The position numbers and the translations under genes were made by a program. From contig JAHHHC010000002.1 of the NCBI GenBank assembly GCA_019359515.1, positions 124,001 through 188,000 on the forward strand: a stretch of DNA of 64,000 nucleotides, written 5' to 3'. The stretch is from Desmonostoc vinosum HA7617-LM4. Lineage in GTDB: Bacteria > Cyanobacteriota > Cyanobacteriia > Cyanobacteriales > Nostocaceae. The notes beneath the pieces were generated by a model. That model had not been told where the DNA came from and made no database searches. It was given only the letters and a program-made list of their open reading frames with translations. Shown piece after piece: positions 1-9,262 of the stretch (position 1 is the stretch's first letter; each line of letters opens with the position of its first letter).

Positions 1-138
1 TTTGCAATAGAAACACTAGCCAGTACCATCTTTTTGGGTATAGTGGCAGCGGTTGTCTATTCTGTTGTCCAGTCTTTAATTGGGCGTTACGCAGAAATTC
101 CGGCGATTTCTGATGCTGTGTATATGCAAGTACGCTAA
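1..138 (+). CDS. C-terminal fragment of an unknown, probably membrane-associated protein
   Basis: The first reading frame is open from the window edge to a TAA at 136-138, giving the last 45 residues of a gene that begins outside the window. It contains one hydrophobic stretch (STIFLGIVAAVVYSVVQSL) that could be a membrane helix, followed by a short polar tail ending MQVR. The frame has no internal stop, but too little is present to name a family. The gene is convergent with the FAA-hydrolase gene, only 13 bases away. Confidence 0.5.
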   Translation, partial: FAIETLASTIFLGIVAAVVYSVVQSLIGRYAEIPAISDAVYMQVR

Positions 139-151
139 TTGATGGAATTGC

Positions 152-925
152 TTAACGGCCTACCACTGTGTTTTCTAGGCGACCAATACCTTCAATTTCT
201 ATACGGACGCGATCGCCTAAGCGTAAAGCACTTACCCCAAATGGTGTACCCGTTAGCACTAGATCCCCTGGCAGTAGCGTCATCACCTGACTAATATATG
301 ACACCAGAAAATCCGGCGGAAACACCATCTGATCAACACCAGCAGACTGTACAGGATTGGGGTCGTCATTTAAGAAAGTCTGTAATCTGGCTCCAGGACT
401 TAATTCTCGCACAATCCAAGGGCCCACAGGACAGAACGTATCAAAACCTTTAGCTCGCGTCCATTGACCATCTCGTTTTTGTAAATCCCTTGCTGTCACA
501 TCATTGGCGATAGTATAGCCCCAAATTTTAGTTTGGGCTTCTTCTGGCGTACAGTCAAAGGTGCGATCGCCAATCACCAGTGCTAACTCTCCCTCATAGT
601 CTACCCGTTGCGATTGCGGCGGATATTTAATCTCTGTTTCAGAAGGAATAATCGACGTAGGCGGCTTGAGAAAGATTAATGGTTCAGGAGGTACAGCAGT
701 TTCCATTTCTGCTGCATGTTCAGCATAATTCTTCCCCACTGCCACAATTTTAGAAGGAGCGCAGGGTGCCAGAATTTGATAATTTTCCGGCGTTAAAATT
801 AATTCTGTGGGTTGACCTTGCAACCAAGGCGGAGCATCTAACACCTGCACGCTGAGGGATAGCTGTAGTAACCCATAGTAAATCTGTCCTTGTTGATTTT
901 GAACTCGCACATAGCGCTGCGCCAT
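152..925 (-). CDS. Fumarylacetoacetate hydrolase (FAA) family protein
   Basis: This 257-residue protein matches the FAH superfamily of metal-dependent hydrolases, isomerases and decarboxylases that cleave or rearrange acylpyruvate-type substrates. The GKNYAEHA segment near residue 64 opens the catalytic fold. The acidic pair in DYEGELALVIGD (E111 and E113) and a later aspartate in NDVTARDLQ fit the usual Mg/Mn ligands, and the C-terminal GDLVLTGTPFGV is a family signature. The length is normal for a single-domain bacterial member. The ATG at 925 is the natural start. The substrate cannot be read from sequence; acylpyruvase, oxaloacetate decarboxylase or a catabolic isomerase are all possible. 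It stands alone, with no catabolic genes beside it. Confidence 0.88.
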   Translation of the reverse strand: MAQRYVRVQNQQGQIYYGLLQLSLSVQVLDAPPWLQGQPTELILTPENYQILAPCAPSKIVAVGKNYAEHAAEMETAVPPEPLIFLKPPTSIIPSETEIKYPPQSQRVDYEGELALVIGDRTFDCTPEEAQTKIWGYTIANDVTARDLQKRDGQWTRAKGFDTFCPVGPWIVRELSPGARLQTFLNDDPNPVQSAGVDQMVFPPDFLVSYISQVMTLLPGDLVLTGTPFGVSALRLGDRVRIEIEGIGRLENTVVGR

Positions 926-1263
926 AACCTTGATAAGTATCCTCTTGTCTGCGATTAAAAGCTGTGAGCGGAAGCAACCCTCGGTTAGCTGTTGAAGAAA
1001 TCGGTTAAGCTTTGAGCAAAACAGAGATTTCTACTTGCTGAAGAAGTCCGTAGACGCAGAGCGTCTTCCCGCTAGGGTGGCTCGGCTTCTAGTTCTCGTT
1101 AGAGATCCAAACTTCGGCAGATGGGGTTAATGATTCAAATTGAAAACTGGTAAGATTATAATTCCTTGTTGCTTCAGATGTTGATTGATGCTAGTAGCGC
1201 CCATCAGCACAGTGTACAAATTTACACTAGCAGCCACATTGTCCATAAGGAGACTAAAAGATT
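926..1263. other. Intergenic region with a short dispersed repeat
   Basis: No ORF is supported here. Around 1048-1092 there is a fragment of the short dispersed repeat that recurs in this window (core tagacgcagagcgtctt, compare 48058-48092). Just upstream of rpsF lies a small hairpin, AGTGTA-caaatt-TACACT at 1211-1228, and a good ribosome binding site (aaggag, 1248-1253). The hairpin sits in the probable rpsF leader, but I have no evidence that it regulates anything. Confidence 0.5.
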
Positions 1264-1590
1264 ATGACCACAGTTTACGAAACAATGTACATTCTGCGTC
1301 CTGACCTGGGAGATGAACAGGTAGAGCAAGCAGTTGCTAAATATCAGAACTTACTACGCGAACAAGGTGGTGAGGATATCCAAATTCAAAATCGTGGTAA
1401 GCGTCGCCTCGCCTATGAAATCAAAAAACAGCGAGATGGCGTTTATATCCAGATGAACTATACCGCACCTCCAACCGCGATCGCCCCAATGGAACGTGCT
1501 ATGCGTTTAAGCGAAGAAGTAATTCGTTACTTAACGATTAAGCAAGAAGCCGAAGATGCAAAACCTGTTGAAGTGGCAGCAGCAGTCTAG
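1264..1590 (+). CDS. rpsF: 30S ribosomal protein S6
   Basis: The 108-residue product is ribosomal protein S6, which binds the central domain of 16S rRNA together with S18. The N-terminus [13 protein letters not shown] and the segment [19 protein letters not shown] are diagnostic. The C-terminal tail is acidic and alanine-rich, as is common in cyanobacteria. The ATG at 1264 follows a clear aaggag site. Unlike the arrangement in many bacteria, no ssb or rpsR follows; the next gene is an unrelated coiled-coil protein more than 230 bases downstream. Confidence 0.97.
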   Translation: MTTVYETMYILRPDLGDEQVEQAVAKYQNLLREQGGEDIQIQNRGKRRLAYEIKKQRDGVYIQMNYTAPPTAIAPMERAMRLSEEVIRYLTIKQEAEDAKPVEVAAAV

Positions 1591-1824
1591 GGGTTAGGTA
1601 CTGGGGACTAGGGACTGGGAGAGATGAGGAGGCAGGGGAAGAAATAAAAACCACCCATTCCCCATACTTCGACTCCGCTCAGTACAAGTTCCCCATTCCC
1701 CAATAAAATCCCCAAAATTTTATCTTTACTCTTTATTTTCTGAAATTGAACTGGGAATGCTAAATTAACTATTACTTGCCAAAGGCAGAATTACCGCAGT
1801 TATACTTAAAAACTGTAAGCCCCT

Positions 1825-2385
1825 GTGAGCCAATCTGATACCTCTAACATCCAAGTTCTTTCTTCGGAAGTATCGCAGCTACGCCAAGAGTTGCAACTTC
1901 GTGATCAATTAGTGCAACAGCTATCTCAAGAACTCTTTCGACTAGTGAAGGGTAATGCTAACTTCATACCCCAACGACCGGAGCCTGAACGAGATTTAAC
2001 CCAGTTACAAGCTTTGCGCGAACAACTCCAAGCTATTGAGCAACAGGTGGCGTTCTACCAAGAGCAAATCACAACCCGTGACACCGAAATTTATCAACTG
2101 CGTCAAACTGTCCAAGAACTGACTGACCGCAGCCGCATGTTGGAGCAAGTAGTACAAGAATTACCTCAAATTTACCGTCGCAAGTTCGAGGAGCGCATGG
2201 CTCCAGTGAGAGAAAAGGTGGCAAGCTTGCAACGAGAAAACCGCCAATTGCAAGCAGAACTGCAAAGTGTAAGTTACCGTTTGGCACTCAAAACCCGCCA
2301 TTCTAGTCATAGTGGGATTGATTTGCCTAACTTCTCACGTCCAGGAACTGGTCAAAGCAATATTTCTACTCCCCAAAACGCCTAA
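1825..2385 (+). CDS. Coiled-coil protein of unknown function
   Basis: This 186-residue protein starts with GTG at 1825 (MSQSDTSN). Residues of roughly 10-155 are rich in Q, E, L and R in heptad-like spacing (for example SEVSQLRQELQLRDQLVQQL), which predicts a long coiled coil. The tail (about 160-186) is Ser/Thr/Pro-rich and probably disordered. There is no signal peptide or membrane segment, so a cytoplasmic scaffold or cytoskeletal-type role is possible, but this is inference. I do not recognise a named family. The upstream gap holds only low-complexity C-rich sequence, so it probably has its own promoter. Confidence 0.75.
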   Translation: MSQSDTSNIQVLSSEVSQLRQELQLRDQLVQQLSQELFRLVKGNANFIPQRPEPERDLTQLQALREQLQAIEQQVAFYQEQITTRDTEIYQLRQTVQELTDRSRMLEQVVQELPQIYRRKFEERMAPVREKVASLQRENRQLQAELQSVSYRLALKTRHSSHSGIDLPNFSRPGTGQSNISTPQNA

Positions 2386-2430
2386 AATTTTTATTGGGAA
2401 GGTTTTACAACAATTTAGTAGTCCAGTAGT

Positions 2431-3111
2431 CTAGATTGTATCTGGATCGATATTTAACTCCCGCAATTTTGCAGCCAAACGTTCTGCCTTTTGTTCTGCT
2501 TGTTGTGCTTTTTCTTCAGGTGTTGGTACTAGTTGCCCATCTGGTGTAAAAAACCGCAATAGTCCCTGATAAATTCCCAAATATAACCCTAACTGTTGAC
2601 TCCACAAATATTCTTGTGCATTTGGTTGCAGAGGTTGATATTCTCCATCTACTAAATGAAATCCCGCAAATTCTTGTGTGTATGGGTCGAACCAAAAATA
2701 ATCTAAAGTGCGAAAAGTATCTTGATAAATTTCTTTTTTTAAACCTTTGTCTGTCTTCGCTGTTGAGTCTGACAGAATTTCTATAATTAGATTCGGATAT
2801 TTACCATTTTCTTCCCAAACTACCCAACTTTTACGGGTTTTGCGATCGCATCCTAAGACTACAAAAAAGTCTGGGCCTCGGAAATCTTCTGATTTGAGTT
2901 GGTTGGGACTATAGTATATTGTCAGGTTTCCAGCTGCATAGAAATCGTTTCGATCTCGCCATAGCCATTCTAGACAGGTTAAAAGTAGGATTATTTGTCT
3001 CAGATGCAGTTCGGTTTCCAAGGGAGGCTCGTCACTATATAAATCACCAGGGGGAAAGATCACATCTTCACAGATGCCTTGTTGAGATATCTTATCTTGA
3101 GCTATGGTCAT
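2431..3111 (-). CDS. Uma2 family (DUF820) putative endonuclease
   Basis: This 226-residue protein belongs to the Uma2/DUF820 family, which has a PD-(D/E)XK nuclease fold and is greatly expanded in cyanobacteria. Visible core elements are the aspartate in GPDFFVVLG, the glutamate in NLIIEILSDST followed by a lysine-rich helix (KTDKGLKKEIYQ), and YFWFDPYTQEFAGFHL. The C-terminus is the usual short coiled coil with the motif LRELNIDPDTI. No cellular role is established for the family; restriction-like or mobile-element functions have been suggested. It is transcribed divergently from the Dam-type methylase at 3219, about 107 bases away. A second Uma2 gene lies at 61198. Confidence 0.85.
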   Translation of the reverse strand: MTIAQDKISQQGICEDVIFPPGDLYSDEPPLETELHLRQIILLLTCLEWLWRDRNDFYAAGNLTIYYSPNQLKSEDFRGPDFFVVLGCDRKTRKSWVVWEENGKYPNLIIEILSDSTAKTDKGLKKEIYQDTFRTLDYFWFDPYTQEFAGFHLVDGEYQPLQPNAQEYLWSQQLGLYLGIYQGLLRFFTPDGQLVPTPEEKAQQAEQKAERLAAKLRELNIDPDTI

Positions 3112-3218
3112 AGAATCGATAGGGCATCAAGTATTTCTGTGTTTATTTTAGCAATCCCAAAGCAAAAGCGATCGCACTATGCTAGTAGCGTCAGTCTTGT
3201 TATTGTAAGAGAATTTGA

Positions 3219-4049
3219 ATGCAAACATCATCCATGCTGAAAAGCCCACTACGTTATCCTGGTGGTAAATCAAAAGCCCTAAATCAAATAATTAAATATT
3301 TACCAGAAAGCTTTTCCGAATTGAGAGAACCTTTTGTAGGTGGTGGTTCGATATTTATTTACTTAAAGCAAAAATTACCTGACTTGAAGATTTGGATTAA
3401 TGATTTAAACCAGGAATTATTTTTGTTTTGGCAGTTTGCCCAATCTGATATCGATAAATTAGTTCAAGAAGTACACGCAATCAAAAATAAATATACAGAT
3501 GGCAAATTACTATTTACAGAATTTACTACTATAGATATTAACAAAATATCAGATTTTCAAAGAGCAATACGCTTTTTTATTCTGAATAGAATTACCTTCT
3601 CAGGAACAGTAGAATCGGGTGGATTTTCTCAAGAAGCCTTTCATAAACGTTTTACCAATTCTTCAATAGAACGGCTAGAACAATTAGAAAATATATTAAC
3701 AGCAAATATTAAAATTACTAACTTAGATTATAGTCATTTATTAAATGCAGAAGGTAAAGACGTATTTATATTTTTAGATCCGCCCTATTTTAGTGCCACA
3801 AAATCAAAACTATACGGTAAAGATGGTAATTTACATACCTCTTTCGATCATCAAAAATTTGCTGAACTTGTAAAACAATGTCATCATCGCTGGCTAATAA
3901 CCTACGATGACTCACCACAAATTCGAGAAAACTTTAAATGGGCAAATATCTGCGAGTGGGAATTGCAGTATGGCATGAATAATTATAAACAAAATAAAGC
4001 TGCAAAAGGCAAAGAATTATTCATTACCAACTTTGCCATTTTTCGGTAG
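3219..4049 (+). CDS. DNA adenine N6-methyltransferase, Dam / D12 class
   Basis: This 276-residue protein is an alpha-class (D12, Dam-like) adenine-N6 DNA methyltransferase. It has the SAM-binding motif in PLRYPGGKSKAL (about residues 10-21), REPFVGGGSIFIY, the acidic NDLNQELF and the catalytic DPPYF (about 187-191). The length is standard. ATG 3219 follows a weak purine-rich stretch. The gene is strikingly AT-rich compared with trpD beside it and uses many AAA, TTA and ATA codons, which suggests horizontal acquisition. No restriction endonuclease of known type is adjacent, only the divergent Uma2 gene, so it is either an orphan methylase or part of an unusual pair. GATC is a plausible target by family, but this is unproven. 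Confidence 0.9.
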   Translation: MQTSSMLKSPLRYPGGKSKALNQIIKYLPESFSELREPFVGGGSIFIYLKQKLPDLKIWINDLNQELFLFWQFAQSDIDKLVQEVHAIKNKYTDGKLLFTEFTTIDINKISDFQRAIRFFILNRITFSGTVESGGFSQEAFHKRFTNSSIERLEQLENILTANIKITNLDYSHLLNAEGKDVFIFLDPPYFSATKSKLYGKDGNLHTSFDHQKFAELVKQCHHRWLITYDDSPQIRENFKWANICEWELQYGMNNYKQNKAAKGKELFITNFAIFR

Positions 4050-4088
4050 GATAACTCCCATGCCCCTACCCACATAACAAACTTGATT

Positions 4089-5144
4089 ATGACTAAGACC
4101 GCGATCGCTAACTGGTCTGTGCTGCTGCAACAATTAATAGATGGCGAATCCCTATCGCGCACTCAAGCAGCCGAATTAATGCAAGGCTGGTTAACAGAAT
4201 CCGTTCCCCCAGAGTTATCAGGCGCAATCTTAACAGCCTTGAACTTCAAAGGCGTTTCTGCCGAAGAATTAACAGGCATGGCTGAAGTATTACAATCCCA
4301 ATCAAAACTGAGGACTGGACAAGAATCCACCCATTCCCCATTCCCCATAATTGACACCTGCGGCACTGGCGGTGATGGTTCATCAACCTTTAACATTTCT
4401 ACAGCAGTAGCATTTGTTGCCGCAGCTTATGGTATACCCGTCGCCAAACACGGCAATCGTTCCGCATCAAGCCTTACAGGCAGCGCCGATGTTTTGGAAG
4501 CCTTGGGAGTAAATTTGAGTGCCCCCAGTGAAAAAGTGCAAGCCGCACTCAAAGAGGTGGGGATCACATTTTTATTTGCCCCTGGTTGGCATCCAGCACT
4601 CAAAGCCGTTGCTTCCTTGCGGCGAACTCTGAAGGTACGAACAGTGTTTAATTTACTCGGCCCTTTGGTCAATCCTTTGCGTCCAACTGGGCAAGTGGTA
4701 GGATTATTTACTCCCAAACTTTTGGCAACAGTTGCTCAAGCTTTGCATCAGTTAGGCAAGCAAAAGGCAATAGTAGTGCATGGACGAGAAAGACTCGATG
4801 AAGCGGGGTTAGGAGATTTAACCGACTTGGCTGTGTTGTCGGCGGGGGAAATACAACTAACCACAATTAATCCCCCAGAGTTAGATTTGACACCTGCTAC
4901 CATAGGTGCTTTGCGGGGTGGAGATGTTCAGGAAAATGCGGAGATTTTAAAAGCTGTACTACAAGGTAAGGGAACGACTGCTCAACAGGATGTAGTAGCC
5001 TTAAACACCTCATTAGCGCTACAAGTAGCAGAAGCTACACCCTGGCTGAACCATGCTCAAGGTATTAGCATCGCTAGGGATATTCTACAGAGTGGCGCTG
5101 CTTGGGCAAAATTGGAGCAATTAGTCGATTTTCTGAAGAATTAA
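4089..5144 (+). CDS. trpD: Anthranilate phosphoribosyltransferase
   Basis: TrpD transfers the phosphoribosyl group of PRPP to anthranilate, the second committed step of tryptophan synthesis. The PRPP-binding glycine loop [17 protein letters not shown] is near residue 92, followed by [21 protein letters not shown]. The metal-binding acidic segment [17 protein letters not shown] is near residue 235. The open frame begins with TTG at 4083, but ATG at 4089 is the more natural start. At 351 residues the length is normal. The gene is away from other trp genes, as is usual in cyanobacteria. Its last 71 bases overlap the 3' end of the opposite-strand gene 5074-6129. Confidence 0.95.
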   Translation: MTKTAIANWSVLLQQLIDGESLSRTQAAELMQGWLTESVPPELSGAILTALNFKGVSAEELTGMAEVLQSQSKLRTGQESTHSPFPIIDTCGTGGDGSSTFNISTAVAFVAAAYGIPVAKHGNRSASSLTGSADVLEALGVNLSAPSEKVQAALKEVGITFLFAPGWHPALKAVASLRRTLKVRTVFNLLGPLVNPLRPTGQVVGLFTPKLLATVAQALHQLGKQKAIVVHGRERLDEAGLGDLTDLAVLSAGEIQLTTINPPELDLTPATIGALRGGDVQENAEILKAVLQGKGTTAQQDVVALNTSLALQVAEATPWLNHAQGISIARDILQSGAAWAKLEQLVDFLKN

Positions 5145-6129
5145 TCTCTGCGTGTGATTGCGGACGAAATTCGACGACATTGCGTTTAATGGTAACATCG
5201 TAGTTACCAAAAAAGTCGTGCCCTAGAAGCCCAGTTTCTAATTCCGCGCCTGCGATCGCCACTGGTACTCTACTCACCACTACTCCAGCGACTGCCATTG
5301 AGTCAATATAGCCAATGGGAAATTCCACAGATCTAGAACTCGCGGTGTTGGCCTTCGCCTTTCCTATCGGCACTACTCCCAAAGCATTCGCCATCTGTTG
5401 CGTAATTACAGTACCACTTGCTCCCGTATCCACAATCATGTCAAACTGCCTTTGACCATTGAATGTAACTTGAATAATTGGCGTTCCTCCAACTCGCCTT
5501 TTAATCGGGGCTGTAAATACTTCTTGTTCTGTGTTGAACAGTTGTGAAGGAGGCAAAATTGGCTTTGGTGGTAGTGTTGTTCTTGTTTGTACAGTAGGAA
5601 GCCGTGCAGGTGTGAATTTTGGTGTTGGTGTTGGCTGAGGAACTAAAACTACTCTCTTTTGACGTTCGGCAATTCTCGGCTGCCGACTAGGAGTAGCTTT
5701 CTGTCGAGCATATTTAATTTGGCGCTGGTACTCGGCAATTTTTGTTTGGGCGATCGCAAAATCGGAACTTTGTCGCCGGACTTTTCGCATCAGCGTGATC
5801 GCTTCCTGGAACTGAATTCCTACCAACTTCCAATCCTCGGGAGATTGAGCAGATTGACTGATGCTGATAGCACCAGCAGCCCTATCTAACCCCAGTTCAA
5901 AAAAACTTGGTTCAATTTCAAACGGTTCTCTAGACTGTGCTTCTGGACTAGCTAATGGTATTGTTGGTTCAGCGGCAGGTTGTACCGCAGCCAGATCCCC
6001 GATAGGCGGAGATGTTTCATTACCATTAGTTGCGGTATTTTGTTTGTCTTGATTACAGGCAACACTCAAAACCGCTAAAGCACTTGACAAAACAATTAGA
6101 GTTGCGCGAGATAAAAAAGACTGAAGCAT
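5074..6129 (-). CDS. Retropepsin-like aspartic protease, predicted lipoprotein
   Basis: The C-terminal third (about residues 215-330) is a clan AA retropepsin-like domain. It has the catalytic motif [13 protein letters not shown], the flap-like [21 protein letters not shown], and the closing [17 protein letters not shown]. The open frame reaches a TTG at 6165, but ATG at 6129 yields a proper export signal ending in a lipobox-like LSVAC, so a membrane-anchored lipoprotein is likely. Between signal and protease lie a Q/K-rich helical region and a proline-rich linker. The viral-type single domain would have to dimerise to be active. The 3' end overlaps the trpD 3' end by 71 bases in convergent orientation. 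Its substrate is unknown. Confidence 0.85.
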   Translation of the reverse strand: MLQSFLSRATLIVLSSALAVLSVACNQDKQNTATNGNETSPPIGDLAAVQPAAEPTIPLASPEAQSREPFEIEPSFFELGLDRAAGAISISQSAQSPEDWKLVGIQFQEAITLMRKVRRQSSDFAIAQTKIAEYQRQIKYARQKATPSRQPRIAERQKRVVLVPQPTPTPKFTPARLPTVQTRTTLPPKPILPPSQLFNTEQEVFTAPIKRRVGGTPIIQVTFNGQRQFDMIVDTGASGTVITQQMANALGVVPIGKAKANTASSRSVEFPIGYIDSMAVAGVVVSRVPVAIAGAELETGLLGHDFFGNYDVTIKRNVVEFRPQSHAEINSSENRLIAPILPKQRHSVEYP

Positions 6130-6165
6130 AGTTAATTTTAATCTTAACCGCCCTAGCTCCTTCAA

Positions 6166-6442
6166 ATCTACTCGCTTGCCAAATTCCTTGGTGAAATTGT
6201 CAAAAGGGTTGGGGACTAAGGATTTGGTAAGAGCAATGGATTCTTAACTTTTTATTAATTAATTAACAAAACTGAATAGCTGAACTTATGGGATAATAAC
6301 CAATCGCAGAATATTGGGAATAGTTATTTTCTTGCCCAATCCCCACTCCCGGAGGGAGTGGGGGCCCTGAGTTTCCCATTACCCCTAATCCCCACTCCCT
6401 CCGGGAGCGGGGGCCCCGAGTTCCCCTATCCCCTATCCCCTT
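6166..6442. repeat. Intergenic region with palindromic C/G-rich direct repeats
   Basis: At about 6342-6430 a unit of the form ccccactccctccgggagcg followed by ggggcccc-gagttccc occurs twice in tandem. The first copy has the palindrome arms in slightly different form (ctcccggagggagtgggggcc). Related copies lie at about 44588-44628 and, with an altered centre, at 25676-25715. These are dispersed intergenic repeats, not genes. The region should also contain the carA promoter, which I could not place. Confidence 0.6.
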
Positions 6443-7609
6443 ATGCCGCTGTCTGATGCAATACCTGCTCTACTTGTCTTGGCAGATGGAACTACCTATC
6501 GCGGTTGGTCTTTTGGTGCTACAGGAACTGCAATCGGTGAAGTAGTTTTTAATACTGGCATGACCGGATATCAAGAGGTGCTGACTGATCCTAGTTACTG
6601 CGGTCAAATAGTTATTTTTACCTATCCAGAATTAGGGAACACCGGCGTCAACCTCGAAGATGACGAATCGGTAAGACCACAAGTAAAAGGTGCGATCGCT
6701 CGCAATATTTGCCACAGGCCGAGTAACTGGCGATCAACACAATCCTTACCTGATTACCTCAAACACCACCAAATACCAGGCATCTATGGGATCGATACCC
6801 GAGCCCTCACCCGCAAAATTCGCCTCTTTGGAGCCATGAACGGTGGCATCTCCACATCCATTTTGGATGAGGCAGAGCTATTAGAGCAGGTACAAGCAGC
6901 GCCTAACATGGCAGGATTAAACCTAGTTCGTGAAGTCACTACCCCAACAGTCTATGAGTGGTCAGATCCAACAATCCCAGCTTGGGAGTTCAAACCAGAG
7001 GCTGGGGAAAATCAGGAAGCATCCTTCACCGTTGTTGCTCTTGACTTTGGCGTCAAACGCAATATATTACGCCGCTTATCGAGTTATGGTTGCTGGGTGA
7101 TTGTTGTTCCAGCCAATACCACACCAGAGGAAATCCTCAGCTACAATCCAGACGGCATCTTTCTTTCCAATGGCCCTGGCGATCCTGCTGCGGTGACAGA
7201 AGGAATAGAGACCACCAAAGCATTGCTGTTGAGCCAAAAACCCATCTTTGGCATCTGCATGGGACACCAAATACTAGGTCACGCTTTAGGAGCAGAAACT
7301 TATAAACTCAAATTTGGACACCGGGGTTTAAATCAGCCAGCAGGGTTACAACAACGGGTAGAAATTACTAGCCAAAACCACAGTTTTGCGATCGACCCCG
7401 ATTCTTTACCTGATGCAGTTGTGGAAGTTAGCCATTTAAACCTCAACGATCGCACTGTTGCTGGAGTACGTCACAAATCTCTACCCATATTTTCCGTACA
7501 GTATCACCCAGAAGCCAGTCCAGGGCCTCATGATGCTGATTACTTATTTGAGCAATTTGTCCAAGAAATGCGAACAGCACGCCAAGCTATAAAAGCCAAA
7601 GTTGGGTAA
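6443..7609 (+). CDS. carA: Carbamoyl-phosphate synthase small (glutamine amidotransferase) subunit
   Basis: CarA hydrolyses glutamine and passes ammonia to CarB for carbamoyl phosphate, the precursor of arginine and pyrimidines. The N-terminal CPSase_sm domain shows [21 protein letters not shown] and [13 protein letters not shown]. The C-terminal class I amidotransferase domain has SNGPGDPAA, the nucleophile in [15 protein letters not shown] (Cys about residue 272) and the His-Glu pair in [12 protein letters not shown] (about 355-357). At 388 residues it is full length. carB is not in the window, as expected where car genes are unlinked. ATG 6443 directly follows the C-rich repeat block. Confidence 0.97.
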   Translation: MPLSDAIPALLVLADGTTYRGWSFGATGTAIGEVVFNTGMTGYQEVLTDPSYCGQIVIFTYPELGNTGVNLEDDESVRPQVKGAIARNICHRPSNWRSTQSLPDYLKHHQIPGIYGIDTRALTRKIRLFGAMNGGISTSILDEAELLEQVQAAPNMAGLNLVREVTTPTVYEWSDPTIPAWEFKPEAGENQEASFTVVALDFGVKRNILRRLSSYGCWVIVVPANTTPEEILSYNPDGIFLSNGPGDPAAVTEGIETTKALLLSQKPIFGICMGHQILGHALGAETYKLKFGHRGLNQPAGLQQRVEITSQNHSFAIDPDSLPDAVVEVSHLNLNDRTVAGVRHKSLPIFSVQYHPEASPGPHDADYLFEQFVQEMRTARQAIKAKVG

Positions 7610-7762
7610 AAATAGGGAATGAGGACTGGGAGATGAGGGAGAAAATTTCTCCGCGTCCCGATCCCCAATCCCCGATCTCCAATACCCCCGACAGATTGTA
7701 GACAATTTGCTCAAAAAACATCTATACTTGAGCGTTCCACTTTAACTTATGAGGAGGGAATT

Positions 7763-8125
7763 ATTGCTGAGCCACTAAATCTAACCGTTAGCCTGAGAGG
7801 CACTCGTGAAGTCCGGGATAACTGTCAGCTATTCCGCCTCACAGGATTGTTAGATGCTTTTTCTGAGCCGACATTTCGTAAGGTACTTGGCAACAAGATT
7901 GATGAGGGCCCAAAGCATATTATTCTGGATCTCTCACAAATCGACTTTGTTGATAGCTCTGGCTTAGGCGCTCTGGTGCAGCTGGCTAAGCAGGCTCAAA
8001 ACGCCACTGGTACTTTGCAAATTGTCACCAACGCCCGCGTCACTCAAACGGTCAAGCTTGTTCGCTTAGAGAAGTTTCTCTCCCTGCAACCAACAGTTGA
8101 AGCGGCTCTAGAAAACGTTAAGTAG
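7763..8125 (+). CDS. STAS-domain anti-sigma-factor antagonist, probable ATT start
   Basis: This is a small STAS protein of the RsbV/SpoIIAA anti-anti-sigma type, acting by binding an anti-sigma kinase. The phosphorylatable serine lies in DFVDSSGLGALVQLAKQA. The first canonical start in frame is TTG 7847, but that would delete the first STAS beta-strand. Upstream in the same frame the sequence reads AEPLNLTVSLRGTREVRDNC with no stop. A strong Shine-Dalgarno (GAGGAGGG, 7751-7758) sits just before ATT codons at 7760 and 7763. No ATG, GTG or TTG lies between that site and 7847. I therefore infer initiation at ATT 7763 (or 7760), giving about 120 residues, the normal size. A terminator follows the gene. 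Confidence 0.8.
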   Translation: MAEPLNLTVSLRGTREVRDNCQLFRLTGLLDAFSEPTFRKVLGNKIDEGPKHIILDLSQIDFVDSSGLGALVQLAKQAQNATGTLQIVTNARVTQTVKLVRLEKFLSLQPTVEAALENVK

Positions 8126-8155
8126 TCTTGGTTGCTTGACCCGCGGGACAAATTT

Positions 8156-8190
8156 AGCTATCCAATCATTAATCTGGATAGCTTAATTTT
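8156..8190 (+). terminator. Rho-independent terminator after the STAS gene
   Basis: A perfect 8-bp stem AGCTATCC / GGATAGCT (8156-8163 with 8176-8183) has a 12-nt loop and is followed by taattttt. It lies 31 bases after the STAS stop codon. Confidence 0.75.
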
Positions 8191-8782
8191 TAAAACTTCT
8201 GGTCAAAACACCTCTCTCCTTGTAGGCTACAGTGTACGCACAAGCGATCAAATTGCTTAAAATTCCTCAACAATCTCACCTTGTCCTCAAGGACATCCCT
8301 TTTATTAGCAAGAATAGGGAAAGATTTTTGTACAGCAAAAACAGAGCGTGAGGTTTTAATTGTAGGGTTGTTAGAGTCAATTTGAACGAGAATTTTTAAG
8401 ACATGTGTACACTGTAACTCTATGAGAGAGGCCCTCAGCCAGTCATACCAAATTGGGAAAAAATAATTGTGTCAAACGCAGGATAACGGAGTGGAAACCT
8501 CTTGTATCAATCTTTTCAAACTATGTTTTAATTACGAATTACGTTAGCGGTAGCATTAGCGCAGCGTCAAGCCTAAGGCATAGCTTCGCTTAGAGCGAGG
8601 TACGAGCGTCATTACGAATTATGAATTATTAATTGGTGTTAGAGCTATATTATTTAAATTAGTTCAATAATTTTGATAGTGTGGATAATGCCAGGTATAC
8701 TAACATGGCATATATATTTTAAGAAAACAATTTTGGCGAAAAATGCCTCCCTAATATAGCCCGCATAAGGAATGGTTTACTA
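8191..8782. other. Long intergenic region with a dispersed repeat
   Basis: No credible ORF is present on either strand. At 8531-8630 there is a copy, in reverse orientation, of the dispersed repeat flanked by attacgaatt, with the core taaggcatagcttcgcttag and gcgaggtacgagcgtcattac. Related copies are at 12894-13032, 16854-16946 and 37210-37295. The rest is AT-rich and presumably holds the mrnC promoter, which I could not place. Confidence 0.6.
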
Positions 8783-9262
8783 GTGAAATCAAAGGAAGAT
8801 GAGCTATTAGATGGACAAGATGAGGCTACCAAGCAAAATTCACCTTGGTTTCAAGCATTCTTGCTTAACAGCACACAACTATCCCAACAGATTTCCCATT
8901 CCCAATTACAGCAAATCTCTCCAACTGCCCTAGCATATTTAGGGGATGCAATTTATGAACTATATGTTAGAATGTTCTTCTTAATGCCATTGCAGCGACC
9001 AGAAACTTATCATCGTCTGGTGGTGGCACAGGTAAGAGCAGAAACACAAGCGCTACATTTGCGATCGCTAATTCCTCATCTAAGGGACAGCGAACTAGAA
9101 ATTGTCCGACGGGGAAGAAACGCCGCCACAGGGCGTCCTAAGCGAGTTAATCCTGAAATTTATCAGCACGCGACTAGTCTAGAAACTTTAATTGGCTATC
9201 TATATCTCACGGACTACCAGCGCTTAACTGAACTATTACAAATAATCCATCTAGAAAAATAG
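8783..9262 (+). CDS. mrnC: Mini-ribonuclease III
   Basis: This 159-residue protein is an RNase III catalytic domain without the double-stranded-RNA-binding domain, the Mini-III architecture involved in 23S rRNA maturation. The signature is [20 protein letters not shown], with the catalytic acidic residue in LGDA, followed by the helical [12 protein letters not shown] and [32 protein letters not shown]. The start is GTG at 8783; the first 30 residues are a nonconserved leader. The stop codon overlaps the GTG start of the rRNA methyltransferase gene by one base, so the two are almost certainly translationally coupled. Both act on 23S rRNA. Confidence 0.92.
   Translation: MKSKEDELLDGQDEATKQNSPWFQAFLLNSTQLSQQISHSQLQQISPTALAYLGDAIYELYVRMFFLMPLQRPETYHRLVVAQVRAETQALHLRSLIPHLRDSELEIVRRGRNAATGRPKRVNPEIYQHATSLETLIGYLYLTDYQRLTELLQIIHLEK

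Noticed and set aside
3219-4049. Methylase and Uma2 gene as a demonstrated restriction-modification system
   Set aside because: Only juxtaposition supports it; Uma2 genes are very abundant in cyanobacteria, so I list it as a finding rather than a feature.
8400-8420. NtcA or LexA site near tgtgtacactgtaac
   Set aside because: The spacing does not fit GTA-N8-TAC or the cyanobacterial LexA box, and it is far from the mrnC start.
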